A stretch of 63,941 nt of DNA. Source: UBA6115 sp964346355. Its GTDB lineage: Bacteria; Bacillota; Clostridia; Christensenellales; Aristaeellaceae. Below, piece by piece: positions 52,603-62,589 of the stretch; within the stretch, counting starts at the first letter, position 1, and each line of letters starts with the position of its first letter. The position numbers and the translations under genes were made by a program. Under the pieces are notes generated by a model. The model saw only the letters and a list, made by a program, of their open reading frames with translations. It had not been told where the DNA came from and ran no database searches. The stretch covers positions 1-63,941 of the forward strand of contig CAYFUH010000005.1 in assembly GCA_964346355.1 (NCBI GenBank), given 5' to 3'.

Positions 52603-54929
52603 ACCCGCGTGCTTTCCCTGCCCAGCGGCCCCTGGTCTGCTGTGCCGCAGCCTTTGGGTGCGGGATCGCGCTGTGCCGGCTTTGGGCCGGCTTTGTCCTG
52701 TGGCTGCCGGGGATTGGCCTTTTTATCAGCCTGCTTGGCGCACTGAACCTGCCGCGCAAAACGTATCTTCGCTTCGGGGCCGTATCACTGGCCTTTTTCT
52801 TTTTGGGTGCCCTTCTTTTTGGTCTGCATGCGCATCCGCACTTGCCGCCTGAAGGAACATATGAGGTGCAGGGGCGCGTATCGGGCGAGAGCGTCATGGC
52901 CGCGGATGGCCAGCGCGTAAAGGCCGTGCTTGTTGATGTCACCTTAAGAGATGCGGATGGGCACACAATACAGGTGCCCCGCGCCTATTGGACCTATTAC
53001 ACGCAAAAGGACGTGCCCCTGCCGCTGGACGGGCAATGGGCGCAGTTTTCAGGCCAGGTTTATCACCCGCAGGGGCAGGTAAACCCCTATGGTTTTGACT
53101 TTCGCTTTCATTTGCTCAAACAGGGCATTCCGCTTGCCATCAGCGGAGCGCGGGATCTTGTCCTAACACCGTCTGGCCAGTTGACCCCTGCCGCGCCCTT
53201 TTTGCGCGCGCGGCAAGCATTGCATGCGCGGATCCAGGGTTTATTCGGGGAGCAATCAGGCCTGGCCAGCGCGCTCCTCCTGGGCATTAAAACCGATTTG
53301 GACCAGGAGTCCACTCAGGATTTCCAGACCGCGGGCATCGCGCATGTGCTGGCGGTGTCCGGGCTGCATGTGGGCATCCTGGCTGCTTTTTTGTTGCTGA
53401 TCACAAAGCCCTTTCACCTCTCCCCCGCAGCGCGGCTTTTGGTGCTGACCTTTGTTTTGTTGATGTATTGCGCGCTGCTGGATTTCCGTCCCTCGGTGCT
53501 GCGCGCAAGCGTGCTGTTTATCATCCTCTTATCTGGCAGGCTCCTCAAGCGCCGGGCGGATCCACTGACCAGCCTGGCCGCTGCCTTTCTCATCATCCTG
53601 CTCATCCGCCCGCTGGATTTATTCAGCCTGGGTTTCCAGCTGTCCTTCCTGGCGGTGCTGGGCATCATCACCCTGGGCGACAACTTCAGCGCCAGTCTGC
53701 GCCGGTTTGCCTGGTTTTTGCGCTTGCCAAAGCTGTTCCAAAACACCTTGCTTGCCTATGGCACCACGCTGGCTGCCAGCCTGGCCACCTTTATTCCCCT
53801 GTCCAATATGTTCCACAGGGTATCCCTGATTGGCCTTTTGATCAGCCCCATCGCCATTGTGATGATCAGCCTATTGATGGCGGGGTTTTTGGGGGTGCTG
53901 CTGGTGTCCTTAGTACACCTGCCATCAGCCTTGCTGGCAGCAGCCCCGCTGAAGCTGCTGACACAGCATTTTTTTGCGGTTGTCACCTATTTCGCGGGAT
54001 TGCCCTATGCCAGCTTGCGCATGCCCTATCTTCCCCCTGCAGCAGCAGGTCTGATCTACCTGATCATGCTCATCCCGACAAGGTATGTGGCATTAAAGCC
54101 CAGGATTAAACTCATCACCGCCGGGGGTTTGTCCCTCACGCTGGCCTTGATGCCGCTTCTTCCGCAGGACCGGTCCCTGCGCTATGTTCAATTCTCCACC
54201 GGTTTTTCTGACAGCGCGGTCATTCTGGATGGGGAATCCACCTTTGTGATTGACACGGGTGAGCACGCAGGCGATGTGGTGAACTACTTAGCCGCGCACA
54301 ACCGGCGCGTCAACCACCTGATTCTAACCCACCTGCACCGGGATCACGCCGGCGGGCTGGAACAATTGCTTTACAGCAATATCCCGATTGAGCAGATGTT
54401 GCTTCCCTACGGCGCGCTCAATGCAGGGGATATTGATGAGTGCCTGCCCCTCATTTTGCGGGCAGAGCAAATGGGCATCCCTGTCAGGTTTCTGGGCGCT
54501 GGGGATGTTTTGGAATCTGGGCGCACGAAAGCCACGGTGACCTGGCCGGTCACGGGAGCGCTCTACCCGGGCATGGCGGCCAATCATGGCTCCCTCGTGC
54601 TATACTGGGAGTTGGACGGGGTGAGTATGCTGACAACGGGTGACATCAGCGCCGCCTACGCGCCCTATGCCCTGCGCACAGCGCAGGTCCTCAAGGTGCC
54701 GCACCACGGCAGCCGCGCGGACAACAGCCGGGGCACCCTTGGGCTGGTGTCACCGCAGCTGGCCTTGATTACGGCCAGCGCGCATCAAAAAGACAGGTAC
54801 AAGGCAACGCTTTTGCACCTGGACGAAAAAAGCGCGCGCACCCTGTCAACCGGCGATACCGGCGCCATCACCCTGCGGTTTTCAGACGGGCAGGTCCATA
54901 TCCAAACGCATTTTTCACTGGAGGACTAA
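52599..54929 (+). CDS. comEC: DNA internalisation channel ComEC/Rec2
   Basis: This 776-residue protein has two or three N-terminal TM helices, a soluble OB-like N-domain (about 85-200), a competence domain with many TM helices (about 205-510) including VSGLHVG, and a C-terminal metallo-beta-lactamase-like domain with THLHRDHAGG and KVPHHGSRADN. ComEC passes single-stranded DNA through the membrane during transformation. The GTG start overlaps the MBL gene stop. It directly precedes holA, as in many Firmicutes. Confidence 0.93.
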   Translation: MNPRAFPAQRPLVCCAAAFGCGIALCRLWAGFVLWLPGIGLFISLLGALNLPRKTYLRFGAVSLAFFFLGALLFGLHAHPHLPPEGTYEVQGRVSGESVMAADGQRVKAVLVDVTLRDADGHTIQVPRAYWTYYTQKDVPLPLDGQWAQFSGQVYHPQGQVNPYGFDFRFHLLKQGIPLAISGARDLVLTPSGQLTPAAPFLRARQALHARIQGLFGEQSGLASALLLGIKTDLDQESTQDFQTAGIAHVLAVSGLHVGILAAFLLLITKPFHLSPAARLLVLTFVLLMYCALLDFRPSVLRASVLFIILLSGRLLKRRADPLTSLAAAFLIILLIRPLDLFSLGFQLSFLAVLGIITLGDNFSASLRRFAWFLRLPKLFQNTLLAYGTTLAASLATFIPLSNMFHRVSLIGLLISPIAIVMISLLMAGFLGVLLVSLVHLPSALLAAAPLKLLTQHFFAVVTYFAGLPYASLRMPYLPPAAAGLIYLIMLIPTRYVALKPRIKLITAGGLSLTLALMPLLPQDRSLRYVQFSTGFSDSAVILDGESTFVIDTGEHAGDVVNYLAAHNRRVNHLILTHLHRDHAGGLEQLLYSNIPIEQMLLPYGALNAGDIDECLPLILRAEQMGIPVRFLGAGDVLESGRTKATVTWPVTGALYPGMAANHGSLVLYWELDGVSMLTTGDISAAYAPYALRTAQVLKVPHHGSRADNSRGTLGLVSPQLALITASAHQKDRYKATLLHLDEKSARTLSTGDTGAITLRFSDGQVHIQTHFSLED

Positions 54930-56003
54930 GTGGATTTTCAGGAGTTTTATCAGCACCTCAAAAAGGGCACCATTGCCCGCCTGTATTTGTTTGAGGGCGA
55001 GGAGGAATACGGCAAGGAAAGCGCGCTGGCGGACCTGAAAAAAGCCTTGCTCAAAGGCCCCATGGCCATGATGAATGAAAGCGTGCTGGTCAATCCTATT
55101 GACAGCGAGGTCATCGCGGTGTGTGAAACCTTGCCCATCATGGAGGAGCGCCGGCTGGTGGTCGTGAAAGACAGCCAACAGCTCATGGGCAGAGCTGCCA
55201 AGGCTGCGACAGATGAGGACGAGGACGCGCCGGCCGCCAGCGCCCGCAATAAGGACGGCTTGGTGCCCTACCTGGACCGGCTGCCGGATACTGTCTGCCT
55301 GGTTTTCTTTGTGCGCGGCAAGGCCAATGGCACAAAGCGGCTGTACAAGAAAATCAAGGACCTGGGCGGCATTGTCAATTTTGACATCCTGGACCAAAAC
55401 CGGCTTACCCGCTGGGTGGAGCGGGAGTTTGCAAATGTTGAGTTGAGGATTGACCGGCAGACAGCTGAGCACCTGATCTTCGCTGTGGGCAAGGAGCTGC
55501 TGACGCTCAAGAGCGAGATCGCCAAGATTGCCGCCTTTGCGCATGGCAAGAGCGCTGTTACCCAAGAGGACATAGACGCCATCGCCACCTTGAGCGTGGA
55601 ATACAGGGTGTTCGATCTGTCCGACAAGGTGGCGGATGGACGCGCGGCGGAAGCGCTGCCCTTGATGAATGAGATGCTGAAGGGCGGGGAATCCCGATTG
55701 ATGCTGCTGGCCCTGCTGCAGCGGCACTACCGCCAACTGCTCTTCGCGCGCATCCTGACGCATGACCGGGCTTCCCAGGCCGCCATTGCCTCGGAGTTGG
55801 GCGTGCCCGGTTTTGTGGTGCGGCGCATTGTAAACGCTGCCATGGGCTATTCCATCGATCAGTTAAAAAGCGCGTACAAACAGTGTATCAACCAGGAATA
55901 CCTGGTCAAAAGCGGGCAGATCGCGGAGGAGGGCAGCCTGGAACAATTGGTGCTGGGCCTGATTGCCCTGAAAAAAGAAAGCGCGGAGCAAGGCCATGCT
56001 TGA
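54930..56003 (+). CDS. holA: DNA polymerase III delta subunit
   Basis: This 357-residue clamp-loader subunit opens the sliding clamp. Family hallmarks include YLFEGEEEYGKESAL, VCLVFFVRG, LTRWVEREF and a C-terminal LLALLQRHYRQLL segment. The GTG start at 54930 follows GGAGGACTAA, directly after the comEC stop. It has an acidic linker (DEDEDAPAA) near residues 92-100 that is not typical of the core. The gene overlaps rsmG at its end. Confidence 0.92.
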   Translation: MDFQEFYQHLKKGTIARLYLFEGEEEYGKESALADLKKALLKGPMAMMNESVLVNPIDSEVIAVCETLPIMEERRLVVVKDSQQLMGRAAKAATDEDEDAPAASARNKDGLVPYLDRLPDTVCLVFFVRGKANGTKRLYKKIKDLGGIVNFDILDQNRLTRWVEREFANVELRIDRQTAEHLIFAVGKELLTLKSEIAKIAAFAHGKSAVTQEDIDAIATLSVEYRVFDLSDKVADGRAAEALPLMNEMLKGGESRLMLLALLQRHYRQLLFARILTHDRASQAAIASELGVPGFVVRRIVNAAMGYSIDQLKSAYKQCINQEYLVKSGQIAEEGSLEQLVLGLIALKKESAEQGHA

Positions 56004-56688
56004 TGTTGAACTGCTCACAACCCTTGGGATTAACCTGGACACGGAAGCCCAGGCGCGCCTGCGCGCCTATCATGGGCTGCTGCTTGATCACAACCAGCGG
56101 ATGGACCTCACCAACGTGCCGGAAGCGGAAATGACCATCCGCCATTACGCGGACAGCCTGCTGCCCATTTGCAAGGGATTGATTGCACCGCATGCGCGCA
56201 TCATTGATGTGGGCACAGGCGCAGGCTTCCCGGGGCTGCCGCTGGCGATTGCCAGGCCTGATTGTGAGGTCACCCTGCTTGAGAGCAAGCAAAAGCGCTG
56301 CGACTTTTTGCAGACGGTGATTAATACCCTGGCGCTTAAAAACACGGCCTTAGCCTGCGGCCGCGCGGAGGACCTGGCCAAAGCCGCCCTGCGGGAGCGC
56401 TTTGATCTGGCTGTCGCGCGCGCGGTGGCGCCTTTAAACCAGCTGCTGGAATACCTGCTGCCCTATGTGAAGCCGGGCGGGCAGGCGCTGTGCTGGAAGG
56501 GGCCTGCGGTATTTGAGGAGCAGGCGGACGGGCAGCGCGCGGCCAAGATTTTGGGCGGGGAATTGGGGGATTTGATTGACCTTGAGATCCCCGGCCGCAG
56601 CCACTATATCCAGGTGGTGAAAAAAACGCGCCTAACGCCCAAAAAATACCCGCGCAAGGCGGGCACACCGGGGAAGGATCCTTTATAA
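55996..56688 (+). CDS. rsmG: 16S rRNA (guanine527-N7)-methyltransferase
   Basis: This 230-residue SAM enzyme has IIDVGTGAGFPGLPLAI as the cofactor motif and VARAVAPLNQLLEYLLPYVKPGG downstream. It methylates G527 of 16S rRNA. The ATG overlaps the holA stop by eight bases. In many genomes this gene lies near the replication origin, but no DnaA boxes or parAB are seen. It ends only five bases before the convergent SpoU gene. Confidence 0.92.
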   Translation: MLDVELLTTLGINLDTEAQARLRAYHGLLLDHNQRMDLTNVPEAEMTIRHYADSLLPICKGLIAPHARIIDVGTGAGFPGLPLAIARPDCEVTLLESKQKRCDFLQTVINTLALKNTALACGRAEDLAKAALRERFDLAVARAVAPLNQLLEYLLPYVKPGGQALCWKGPAVFEEQADGQRAAKILGGELGDLIDLEIPGRSHYIQVVKKTRLTPKKYPRKAGTPGKDPL

Positions 56689-56693
56689 AAAAC

Positions 56694-57422
56694 CTATTCT
56701 TTTGCTGACAAACTGTACATGCCAATCGCGGCGGAAACAGCCAGGTTGAGGGAGTCAATGGCCGGAGACTGCTCAATCATCACCGGCTGACCGACCTGTA
56801 AAAAACTGTCCGGCAGGCCACTGCCCTCATTGCCAAAGACCAGGCTGTGGGGGCTGGTTTTTTGCGTGATGATGGCTGTGAGCGGCATGGCGCGATCTGA
56901 GAGCATAAAGGGATAGACCTCCCGCGCGCCTGCTTGCGCCTGGTAGGCTTCAAAGCTGTCAAACTCCGCAATCCGAAGGGAGAATGCCGCGCCCATGCTG
57001 GCGCGGATCACGGAGGGATCAAAGGCATCCGCGCAGGGGGTGATGAGGGCAACATCCAAATAGGAAAAGCCCAGCGCGCTGCGCAGGATGGTGCCCAGGT
57101 TGCCCGCGTCCATGGGGTTCACCAGCACCAGGTGGTTTTGGGTTGCATCCAGCGCCTGATATGCCTTGTTCACCACCGCGGCGGCAAAGCAGTTATCCTT
57201 TTGGGAGACGCGGCGCAGCACACGGTCCGCCTGTTCCACGCGGATATTCAGCGCCGCGCAGCTATTAAGCAGCGTGCGCGCGCCTTCCCCCTCGCCCAGC
57301 TTGCTGTGCACCAGTACGCGATAGACAAGGTCCGGCACCAACTTTAGCGTCTGGATGGCGGGGTAGAGGCCCAGCGCGTAGGTATAGGGCAGGTGGCGTT
57401 TGTAAGGCTCAAGCGGCGGCAT
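56694..57422 (-). CDS. SpoU/TrmH family RNA methyltransferase
   Basis: This 242-residue knotted-fold (SPOUT) methyltransferase has NPMDAGNLGTILRSALGF (motif 1), VFGNEGSGL (motif 2) and DSLNLAVSAAIG (motif 3). It should put 2'-O-methyl groups on rRNA or tRNA. The ATG at 57422 follows GGAGGG and starts four bases after the helicase stop, so the two are co-transcribed. The precise target is unknown. Confidence 0.88.
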   Translation of the reverse strand: MPPLEPYKRHLPYTYALGLYPAIQTLKLVPDLVYRVLVHSKLGEGEGARTLLNSCAALNIRVEQADRVLRRVSQKDNCFAAAVVNKAYQALDATQNHLVLVNPMDAGNLGTILRSALGFSYLDVALITPCADAFDPSVIRASMGAAFSLRIAEFDSFEAYQAQAGAREVYPFMLSDRAMPLTAIITQKTSPHSLVFGNEGSGLPDSFLQVGQPVMIEQSPAIDSLNLAVSAAIGMYSLSAKE

Positions 57423-57425
57423 GCC

Positions 57426-59705
57426 TCAGCCCTCCTTCTCCTGGGCCAGCAAATCCTCCAGCACCGCTAAAAGCCTGATGGCCATGTGTTTGCCATCCGC
57501 GCCAATCTGGTTGACCGGGCCTGCGCAGGAGGGGCAGCCGGATTCACAGCCGCAGGCCTTGACCACGCCTGCCGCGTGGGCGATGAGCATCCGCCGCATG
57601 AGGAAGGCCTTTTCAGACAGGCCGATGCCGCCGGGGCAGTTGTCGTATAAAATCAGGGTGGGCAGGTCCGTAAACGGGCTTTTGACCTGGTAGCTGATGG
57701 CCAGATCACGCGGGGAGCACATCAAATAGAGGGGGGCTACGATGCGCAGCAGGTTGGAGATGCCCATCATGCCGTTTTGCAGCGCGTCATTGCTGAAATC
57801 GCCCGTCACGCGCGCCGGCAGGGTGAGCCACATGGCGGTGGTGTGCATGTCCGTCTCCGGCAGGCGCACCGGGCCATAGCCCAGGGATTCGCCGGTGTCA
57901 AACTTCATTTTTTTGAAGATCTTCACCAGGCTGGTCACCTTCACCTCGCCCTGTCCGGCGTGCGGCGCCTGCTGGGAAATGTCCAGCAAGCTGAGGCTGA
58001 CGTTCAAGTCCGCGTCGGTGTAGTAATCCACATCCACCCGGCGGATGAAGGCCTTGCAGGCGTCAAAATCCAGCGTTTCCACCTGGTACTGCACGCCTTC
58101 GTGCAGGTAGATGGCGTTTTCGTGCAGCAGCATGGGCACGGTGAAGCGGTCCATCTCCCCCACCATGCGCACGCGGGCGGGATCCGTGATGTCCATAATC
58201 AAAAAGTTTTCCGTCATCGCGGTGCGCAGGCTGATCTCGCTGGCAGGGAAATCCTCCGCCGACCAGAAATAGGTATCCCCTACATGGCGGATGATGCCCG
58301 CCTCCTGCAGGTATTGCTTGAGGCTGTCCGTGCCCGGCGCGTTGCCAAAGCCTTCGTCATCCCGGAAGGGCAGTTCAAAAGCAGCGCACTTGAAGTGGTT
58401 GAGCAGCACATAGAGGTTGTCCGGGTTGGTGAGGGCGTTCTCCGGCGACTGGGCAAAGAAATACTCCGGGTGGGAGATGATGTATTGATCAATCGGCGCG
58501 CTGGAGGCGACCAGGATGGTCAGGCTGTGACCCATCCTGCGCCCTGCCCTGCCAGCCTGCTGCCAGGTGCTAGCGATGGTGCCGGGATAGCCGCACAGGA
58601 TGCAGGCATCCAGCGAGCCGATGTCGATGCCCAACTCCAAGGCATTGGTGGTGACCACCATATTGACATGACCGCTGCGTAACCCGCGCTCTATCTCCCG
58701 CCGCTCCTGGGGCAAATAGCCGCCGCGGTAGCCGCGCACGGTGGAGGACTTGCCCAGCACATCGCTTTTTTGCTCCTTGAGGGCTTTGGTTAAGACCTCC
58801 ACCTGCACCCGGCTTTTGGCAAAGACGATGGTGGGCACCTGGTTTTTGAGCATCATGGATGCCAGCATGCGCGCCTGGCTGAGCGCGGACTTGCGGATGC
58901 CCAGTTGCTTGTTGACCACCGGCGGGTTATAAAACACAATGTGCTTCTCGCCCATGGGCGCGCCGGACTGATCCACCAGCGCTGCTGGCCTGCCAATCAG
59001 TTGCGCGGCTAATTCACCGGGGTTGGCGATGGTGGCACTGCACAGGATAAACTGGGGAGAGCTGCCGTAAAAGGCGCACAGGCGCATCAGGCGCCGGAGC
59101 ACATTGGCCAGGTTGGCGCCAAAGATGCCGCGGTAGGTGTGGATCTCATCAATGACGATGAAGCGCAGGTTTTCGAACAGCTTGACCCACTTGGTGTGAT
59201 GGGGCAGGATGTTGCTATGCAGCATATCCGGGTTGGTGACCACCACATGCCCGGCCTGGCGGATGGCTTTGCGCGCGGCAGCAGGCGTGTCCCCGTCGTA
59301 GGTATAGGTTTTGATGTCCACGTCCATCGCGGTAATCAGCTCATACAATTCCGCCACCTGGTCCTGCGAAAGCGCCTTGGTGGGGAAGATATACAGGGCC
59401 CTGGCGTCGTCATTCTTTAAAATTTCCGACAAAATGGGCACGTTGTAGCACAGGGTTTTGCCGGAGGCCGTGGGCGTGACCACGCAGACATCCTGTTGGT
59501 CAAGCGCCTTTTTGATCGCCTCCGCCTGGTGGGTATAGGGCCTGGAAATACCCCGCTCCATCAAGGCGTCCTTTACCTTTTGCGGGACGCCCTCCGGCCA
59601 GGGGGCATATTGCGCTTCCCTTTTGGGCAGCACCTCCCAATTGCTGACGCAGGACAAAAAGCCTTGGTCTGCTCGCAGGTGATCGATTAATTGTTCAACG
59701 TTCAT
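57426..59705 (-). CDS. mrfA: MrfA-type DEAD/DEAH helicase with C-terminal DUF1998/zinc domain
   Basis: This 759-residue SF2 helicase has ATP motif TPTASGKTLCYN, DEIH, the CSATIANP motif III and the C-terminal motif QQAGRAGR. A DUF1998-like region ends with the four-cysteine cluster CGCESGCPSC. This layout matches YprA/MrfA, a 3'-5' DNA helicase of the mitomycin repair pathway. Its usual exonuclease partner MrfB is not adjacent. The ATG at 59705 follows GGAGGG. Upstream lie a promoter and a LexA/DinR-type box, suggesting SOS control. Confidence 0.87.
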   Translation of the reverse strand: MNVEQLIDHLRADQGFLSCVSNWEVLPKREAQYAPWPEGVPQKVKDALMERGISRPYTHQAEAIKKALDQQDVCVVTPTASGKTLCYNVPILSEILKNDDARALYIFPTKALSQDQVAELYELITAMDVDIKTYTYDGDTPAAARKAIRQAGHVVVTNPDMLHSNILPHHTKWVKLFENLRFIVIDEIHTYRGIFGANLANVLRRLMRLCAFYGSSPQFILCSATIANPGELAAQLIGRPAALVDQSGAPMGEKHIVFYNPPVVNKQLGIRKSALSQARMLASMMLKNQVPTIVFAKSRVQVEVLTKALKEQKSDVLGKSSTVRGYRGGYLPQERREIERGLRSGHVNMVVTTNALELGIDIGSLDACILCGYPGTIASTWQQAGRAGRRMGHSLTILVASSAPIDQYIISHPEYFFAQSPENALTNPDNLYVLLNHFKCAAFELPFRDDEGFGNAPGTDSLKQYLQEAGIIRHVGDTYFWSAEDFPASEISLRTAMTENFLIMDITDPARVRMVGEMDRFTVPMLLHENAIYLHEGVQYQVETLDFDACKAFIRRVDVDYYTDADLNVSLSLLDISQQAPHAGQGEVKVTSLVKIFKKMKFDTGESLGYGPVRLPETDMHTTAMWLTLPARVTGDFSNDALQNGMMGISNLLRIVAPLYLMCSPRDLAISYQVKSPFTDLPTLILYDNCPGGIGLSEKAFLMRRMLIAHAAGVVKACGCESGCPSCAGPVNQIGADGKHMAIRLLAVLEDLLAQEKEG

Positions 59706-59726
59706 GTGGTGACCCTCCGTTTTTGG

Positions 59727-59755
59727 AGTATAACAAATCAAAAGCGGCCATACAA
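59727..59755 (-). promoter_or_regulatory. Sigma-A promoter for mrfA
   Basis: On the minus strand TTGTAT (59755-59750), a 17-base spacer and TATACT (59732-59727) precede the ATG at 59705. Confidence 0.62.
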
Positions 59756-59775
59756 GGGATTGGGCGCATTTTTGG

Positions 59776-59787
59776 GAACATTTGTTC
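59776..59787. promoter_or_regulatory. LexA/DinR-type SOS box
   Basis: GAAC-ATTT-GTTC matches the Gram-positive LexA operator core GAAC-N4-GTTC, within the perfect palindrome GGAACA-TT-TGTTCC (59775-59788). It is 20 bases upstream of the mrfA -35 and 30 bases upstream of the -35 of the P-ATPase promoter, so it could act on either or both. Confidence 0.6.
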
Positions 59788-59817
59788 CTGTATCTGCGCT
59801 CTGATGATAAATAAGAA

Positions 59818-59847
59818 TTGACAGCCCCCCTTGGGTATCATTATTAT
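59818..59847 (+). promoter_or_regulatory. Sigma-A promoter for the Ca2+-type ATPase
   Basis: A perfect TTGACA (59818-59823), an 18-base spacer and TATTAT (59842-59847) precede the ATG at 59898. Confidence 0.68.
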
Positions 59848-59897
59848 CAAGTGGTATCATGGATGTACCCTTCCGGTTCCTAACAAAGGAGTCAAGA

Positions 59898-62552
59898 ATG
59901 AAAGCGTATTTAGAGACCATAGAGGATGTCCTTGCCCATACCGCCAGCAGCCCGGAGGGCTTAAGCCAGAAGGAGGCAAACGACCGCCTGGCCAAAAACG
60001 GCAAGAACAAGCTGCAGGAGGCGGAGAAGGACACGCTGCTGCAGCGCTTTTTGCATCAGCTAAAGGACCCCATGCTGATCATCCTGATGGCGGCGGCCCT
60101 GGTGTCCGGCGTCACCAGCTTCATCTCCGGCGAGGGGCTGACGGACGTCATCATCATCCTGGCGGTGGTGCTGCTGAATGCCGTTTTGGGCGTGTACCAG
60201 GAAAACAAAGCCGAGCAGGCCATTGAAGCCCTGCAGACCATGTCCGCAGCCGTCTGCATGGTGATGCGGGAGGGGCATGTCAGCCAGATCCACGCTGAGG
60301 ACTTGGTGGTAGGCGATATTGTCCTGCTGGAAGCGGGCAGCGAGGTGCCGGCCGACTGCCGCATCATCGAGTCCGCCAGCCTGCAAATTGAAGAAGCCGC
60401 CTTAACCGGTGAATCCGTACCGGTGAACAAGGACGCCGCCGCCATGACGCTGGGTGACACCGCGAAGGATGTCCCCCTGGGCGACCGGAAGAACATGTGC
60501 TATATGGGCTCCACCGTGGTATATGGCCGCGGGGAGGCAGTGGTCACCGCCACTGGCATGGATACCCAGATGGGCAAGATTGCCCACGCCATCACCCAGA
60601 CGGTGGAGGGGCAGACACCGCTGCAGATCAAGCTGTCCCAGTTAAGCCGCATTTTGACCTGGATTGTGCTGGGCATCTGTGTGTTCATCTTTGCGTTCTC
60701 CCTGGTACGCTTGGGCGATTTCAGCCTGGACACAGTCCTGCGTACCTTTATGATTGCGGTCTCCCTGGCGGTTGCCGCCATCCCGGAGGGCTTGGCCACG
60801 GTGGTCACCATTGTGCTGAGCGTGGGCGTCACCAACATGAGCCGCCGCAACGCCATCATAAGACGCCTGACTGCTGTTGAAACCTTGGGCTCCACCCAGA
60901 TTATCTGCTCGGACAAGACGGGCACCCTCACCCAAAACAAAATGACCGTGGTAGAGGAGCGCACGGAGGACAAGCTGCTCTTGGCGCGCGCGATGGCGCT
61001 GGCTTCCGACGCGGAATGGGAGGACGGCGAAGCGGTTGGAGAGCCTACAGAAAACGCCCTCATCACCTACGCGGCTCATCTGGGCCTGCCCAAATCCGAA
61101 TTGAATGAGACGCATATTCGGGTGGGCGAAGCGCCCTTTGACTCTATCCGCAAGCTGATGAGCACCATCATCAAGGACGAAACCGGCAGCCTGCGCCAGT
61201 ACACCAAGGGCGCGCCGGATGAACTGCTGCGCCAGTGTTCCAACATCTGGGACGGCAACGCCGTCCAGCCGCTGACGGATACCAAACGGGCTGAGATCTT
61301 AGCCCAGAACACCGAGATGGCCAGCCGCACCCTGCGCGTGCTGGGCGCCGCCTTTCGGGATTGGGACAGTATGCCAAAAGACCAGCAGCCTAAGACCCTG
61401 GAGCAGGATCTGGTCTTCATCGGCCTGGCGGGCATGGTGGACCCGGTGCGGCCGGAGGTCATCCCCGCGATGGCACAGTGCCGTCAGGCTGGCATCCGCC
61501 CCATCATGATTACAGGCGACCACAAGGACACCGCGGTAGCCATCGCCAAGCAGCTTGAGATGATCAAGACCGCGGATGAAGCCATCACCGGGTCGCAGCT
61601 GGATGAGATCAGCGATGAGGACTTAAAAAAGACCATCACCAACTACGCCGTCTACGCCCGCGTGCAGCCCGAGCACAAGGTGCGCATTGTCAACGCCTGG
61701 CAGGATCACAACCAGGTGACTGCCATGACGGGTGACGGTGTGAACGACGCGCCCTCCATCAAAAAAGCGGACATCGGCGTGGGCATGGGCATCACGGGCA
61801 CGGACGTCACCAAGAATGTGGCAGACATGGTGCTGGCAGACGATAATTTTGCCACCATTGTGAGCGCTGTGTCCGAAGGCCGGCGCATTTATGACAACAT
61901 CCGCAAAGCCATCCAGTTTTTGCTGTCCTCCAACCTGTCTGAGGTGCTGTCCATTTTCATCGCGACGATGGTGGGCTTTATTATCTTAGAGCCCGTCCAC
62001 CTTTTGTGGATCAACGTGATTACCGATACCTTCCCGGCCTTGGCACTGGGCTTTGAAGCGCCGGACCCTGACATTATGACCCGCGCGCCGCGGGATAAAA
62101 ACGAAGGCATCTTCGCTGGCGGCCTGGGCTTTAATGTCCTCTACCAGGGCGTCATGGTGGCTGCCCTCACCCTGCTGGCTTACTACATCGGCCACTTAAT
62201 GGAATCAGGCGTTTGGGCCTTTGTGCCGCTGGCGCAGGGCATTTCCAAGGATGGGGTGACCATGGCCTTCCTCACCATGAGCCTGGCGGAGGTCTTCCAT
62301 TCCCTCAACATGCGCTCCACCACCCGCTCTATCTTCACCCTGAAGACCCATAACAAGAGCCTGTACATCGGCATGGCGGTGTCCACCCTGTTGACGGCAG
62401 CCGTCATCTATGTGCCCTTCTTGCGGGAAGCCTTCAAGTTTAAGATGATCAGCCTGCAGGAGTTTGGGATCAGCCTCCTCTTGGCCCTGTGCGTAATCCC
62501 GATTGTGGAGCTGGTGAAAATGATCCAGCGCAGGACAGGCAAGACCCGCTGA
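59898..62552 (+). CDS. Calcium-type P-ATPase (P2A family)
   Basis: This 884-residue cation pump has an N-terminal cytosolic part, ten predicted TM helices, the TGES motif in LTGESVPVN, the M4 ion-site motif AAIPEGLA, phosphorylation motif DKTGTLTQNK and hinge TGDGVNDAPSIKKADIG. The M6 segment near SNLSEVLSIF resembles Ca2+-ATPase site residues. It probably exports Ca2+ from the cytosol. The ATG at 59898 follows AAAGGAG. It is a single gene followed by the ffs RNA promoter, with no obvious terminator. Confidence 0.92.
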   Translation: MKAYLETIEDVLAHTASSPEGLSQKEANDRLAKNGKNKLQEAEKDTLLQRFLHQLKDPMLIILMAAALVSGVTSFISGEGLTDVIIILAVVLLNAVLGVYQENKAEQAIEALQTMSAAVCMVMREGHVSQIHAEDLVVGDIVLLEAGSEVPADCRIIESASLQIEEAALTGESVPVNKDAAAMTLGDTAKDVPLGDRKNMCYMGSTVVYGRGEAVVTATGMDTQMGKIAHAITQTVEGQTPLQIKLSQLSRILTWIVLGICVFIFAFSLVRLGDFSLDTVLRTFMIAVSLAVAAIPEGLATVVTIVLSVGVTNMSRRNAIIRRLTAVETLGSTQIICSDKTGTLTQNKMTVVEERTEDKLLLARAMALASDAEWEDGEAVGEPTENALITYAAHLGLPKSELNETHIRVGEAPFDSIRKLMSTIIKDETGSLRQYTKGAPDELLRQCSNIWDGNAVQPLTDTKRAEILAQNTEMASRTLRVLGAAFRDWDSMPKDQQPKTLEQDLVFIGLAGMVDPVRPEVIPAMAQCRQAGIRPIMITGDHKDTAVAIAKQLEMIKTADEAITGSQLDEISDEDLKKTITNYAVYARVQPEHKVRIVNAWQDHNQVTAMTGDGVNDAPSIKKADIGVGMGITGTDVTKNVADMVLADDNFATIVSAVSEGRRIYDNIRKAIQFLLSSNLSEVLSIFIATMVGFIILEPVHLLWINVITDTFPALALGFEAPDPDIMTRAPRDKNEGIFAGGLGFNVLYQGVMVAALTLLAYYIGHLMESGVWAFVPLAQGISKDGVTMAFLTMSLAEVFHSLNMRSTTRSIFTLKTHNKSLYIGMAVSTLLTAAVIYVPFLREAFKFKMISLQEFGISLLLALCVIPIVELVKMIQRRTGKTR

Positions 62553-62553
62553 C

Positions 62554-62582
62554 TTGCAAACAGCCCCTTCCTTTGGTACAAT
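62554..62582 (+). promoter_or_regulatory. Sigma-A promoter of ffs
   Basis: TTGCAA (62554-62559), a 17-base spacer and TACAAT (62577-62582) end seven bases before the predicted RNA start. Confidence 0.8.
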
Positions 62583-62589
62583 CATCCTG

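Noticed and set aside
55996..56688. Possible replication-origin neighbourhood suggested by rsmG
   Set aside because: I found no DnaA-box cluster, parA/parB, mnmG or rpmH nearby, and rsmG here belongs to a comEC-holA run.
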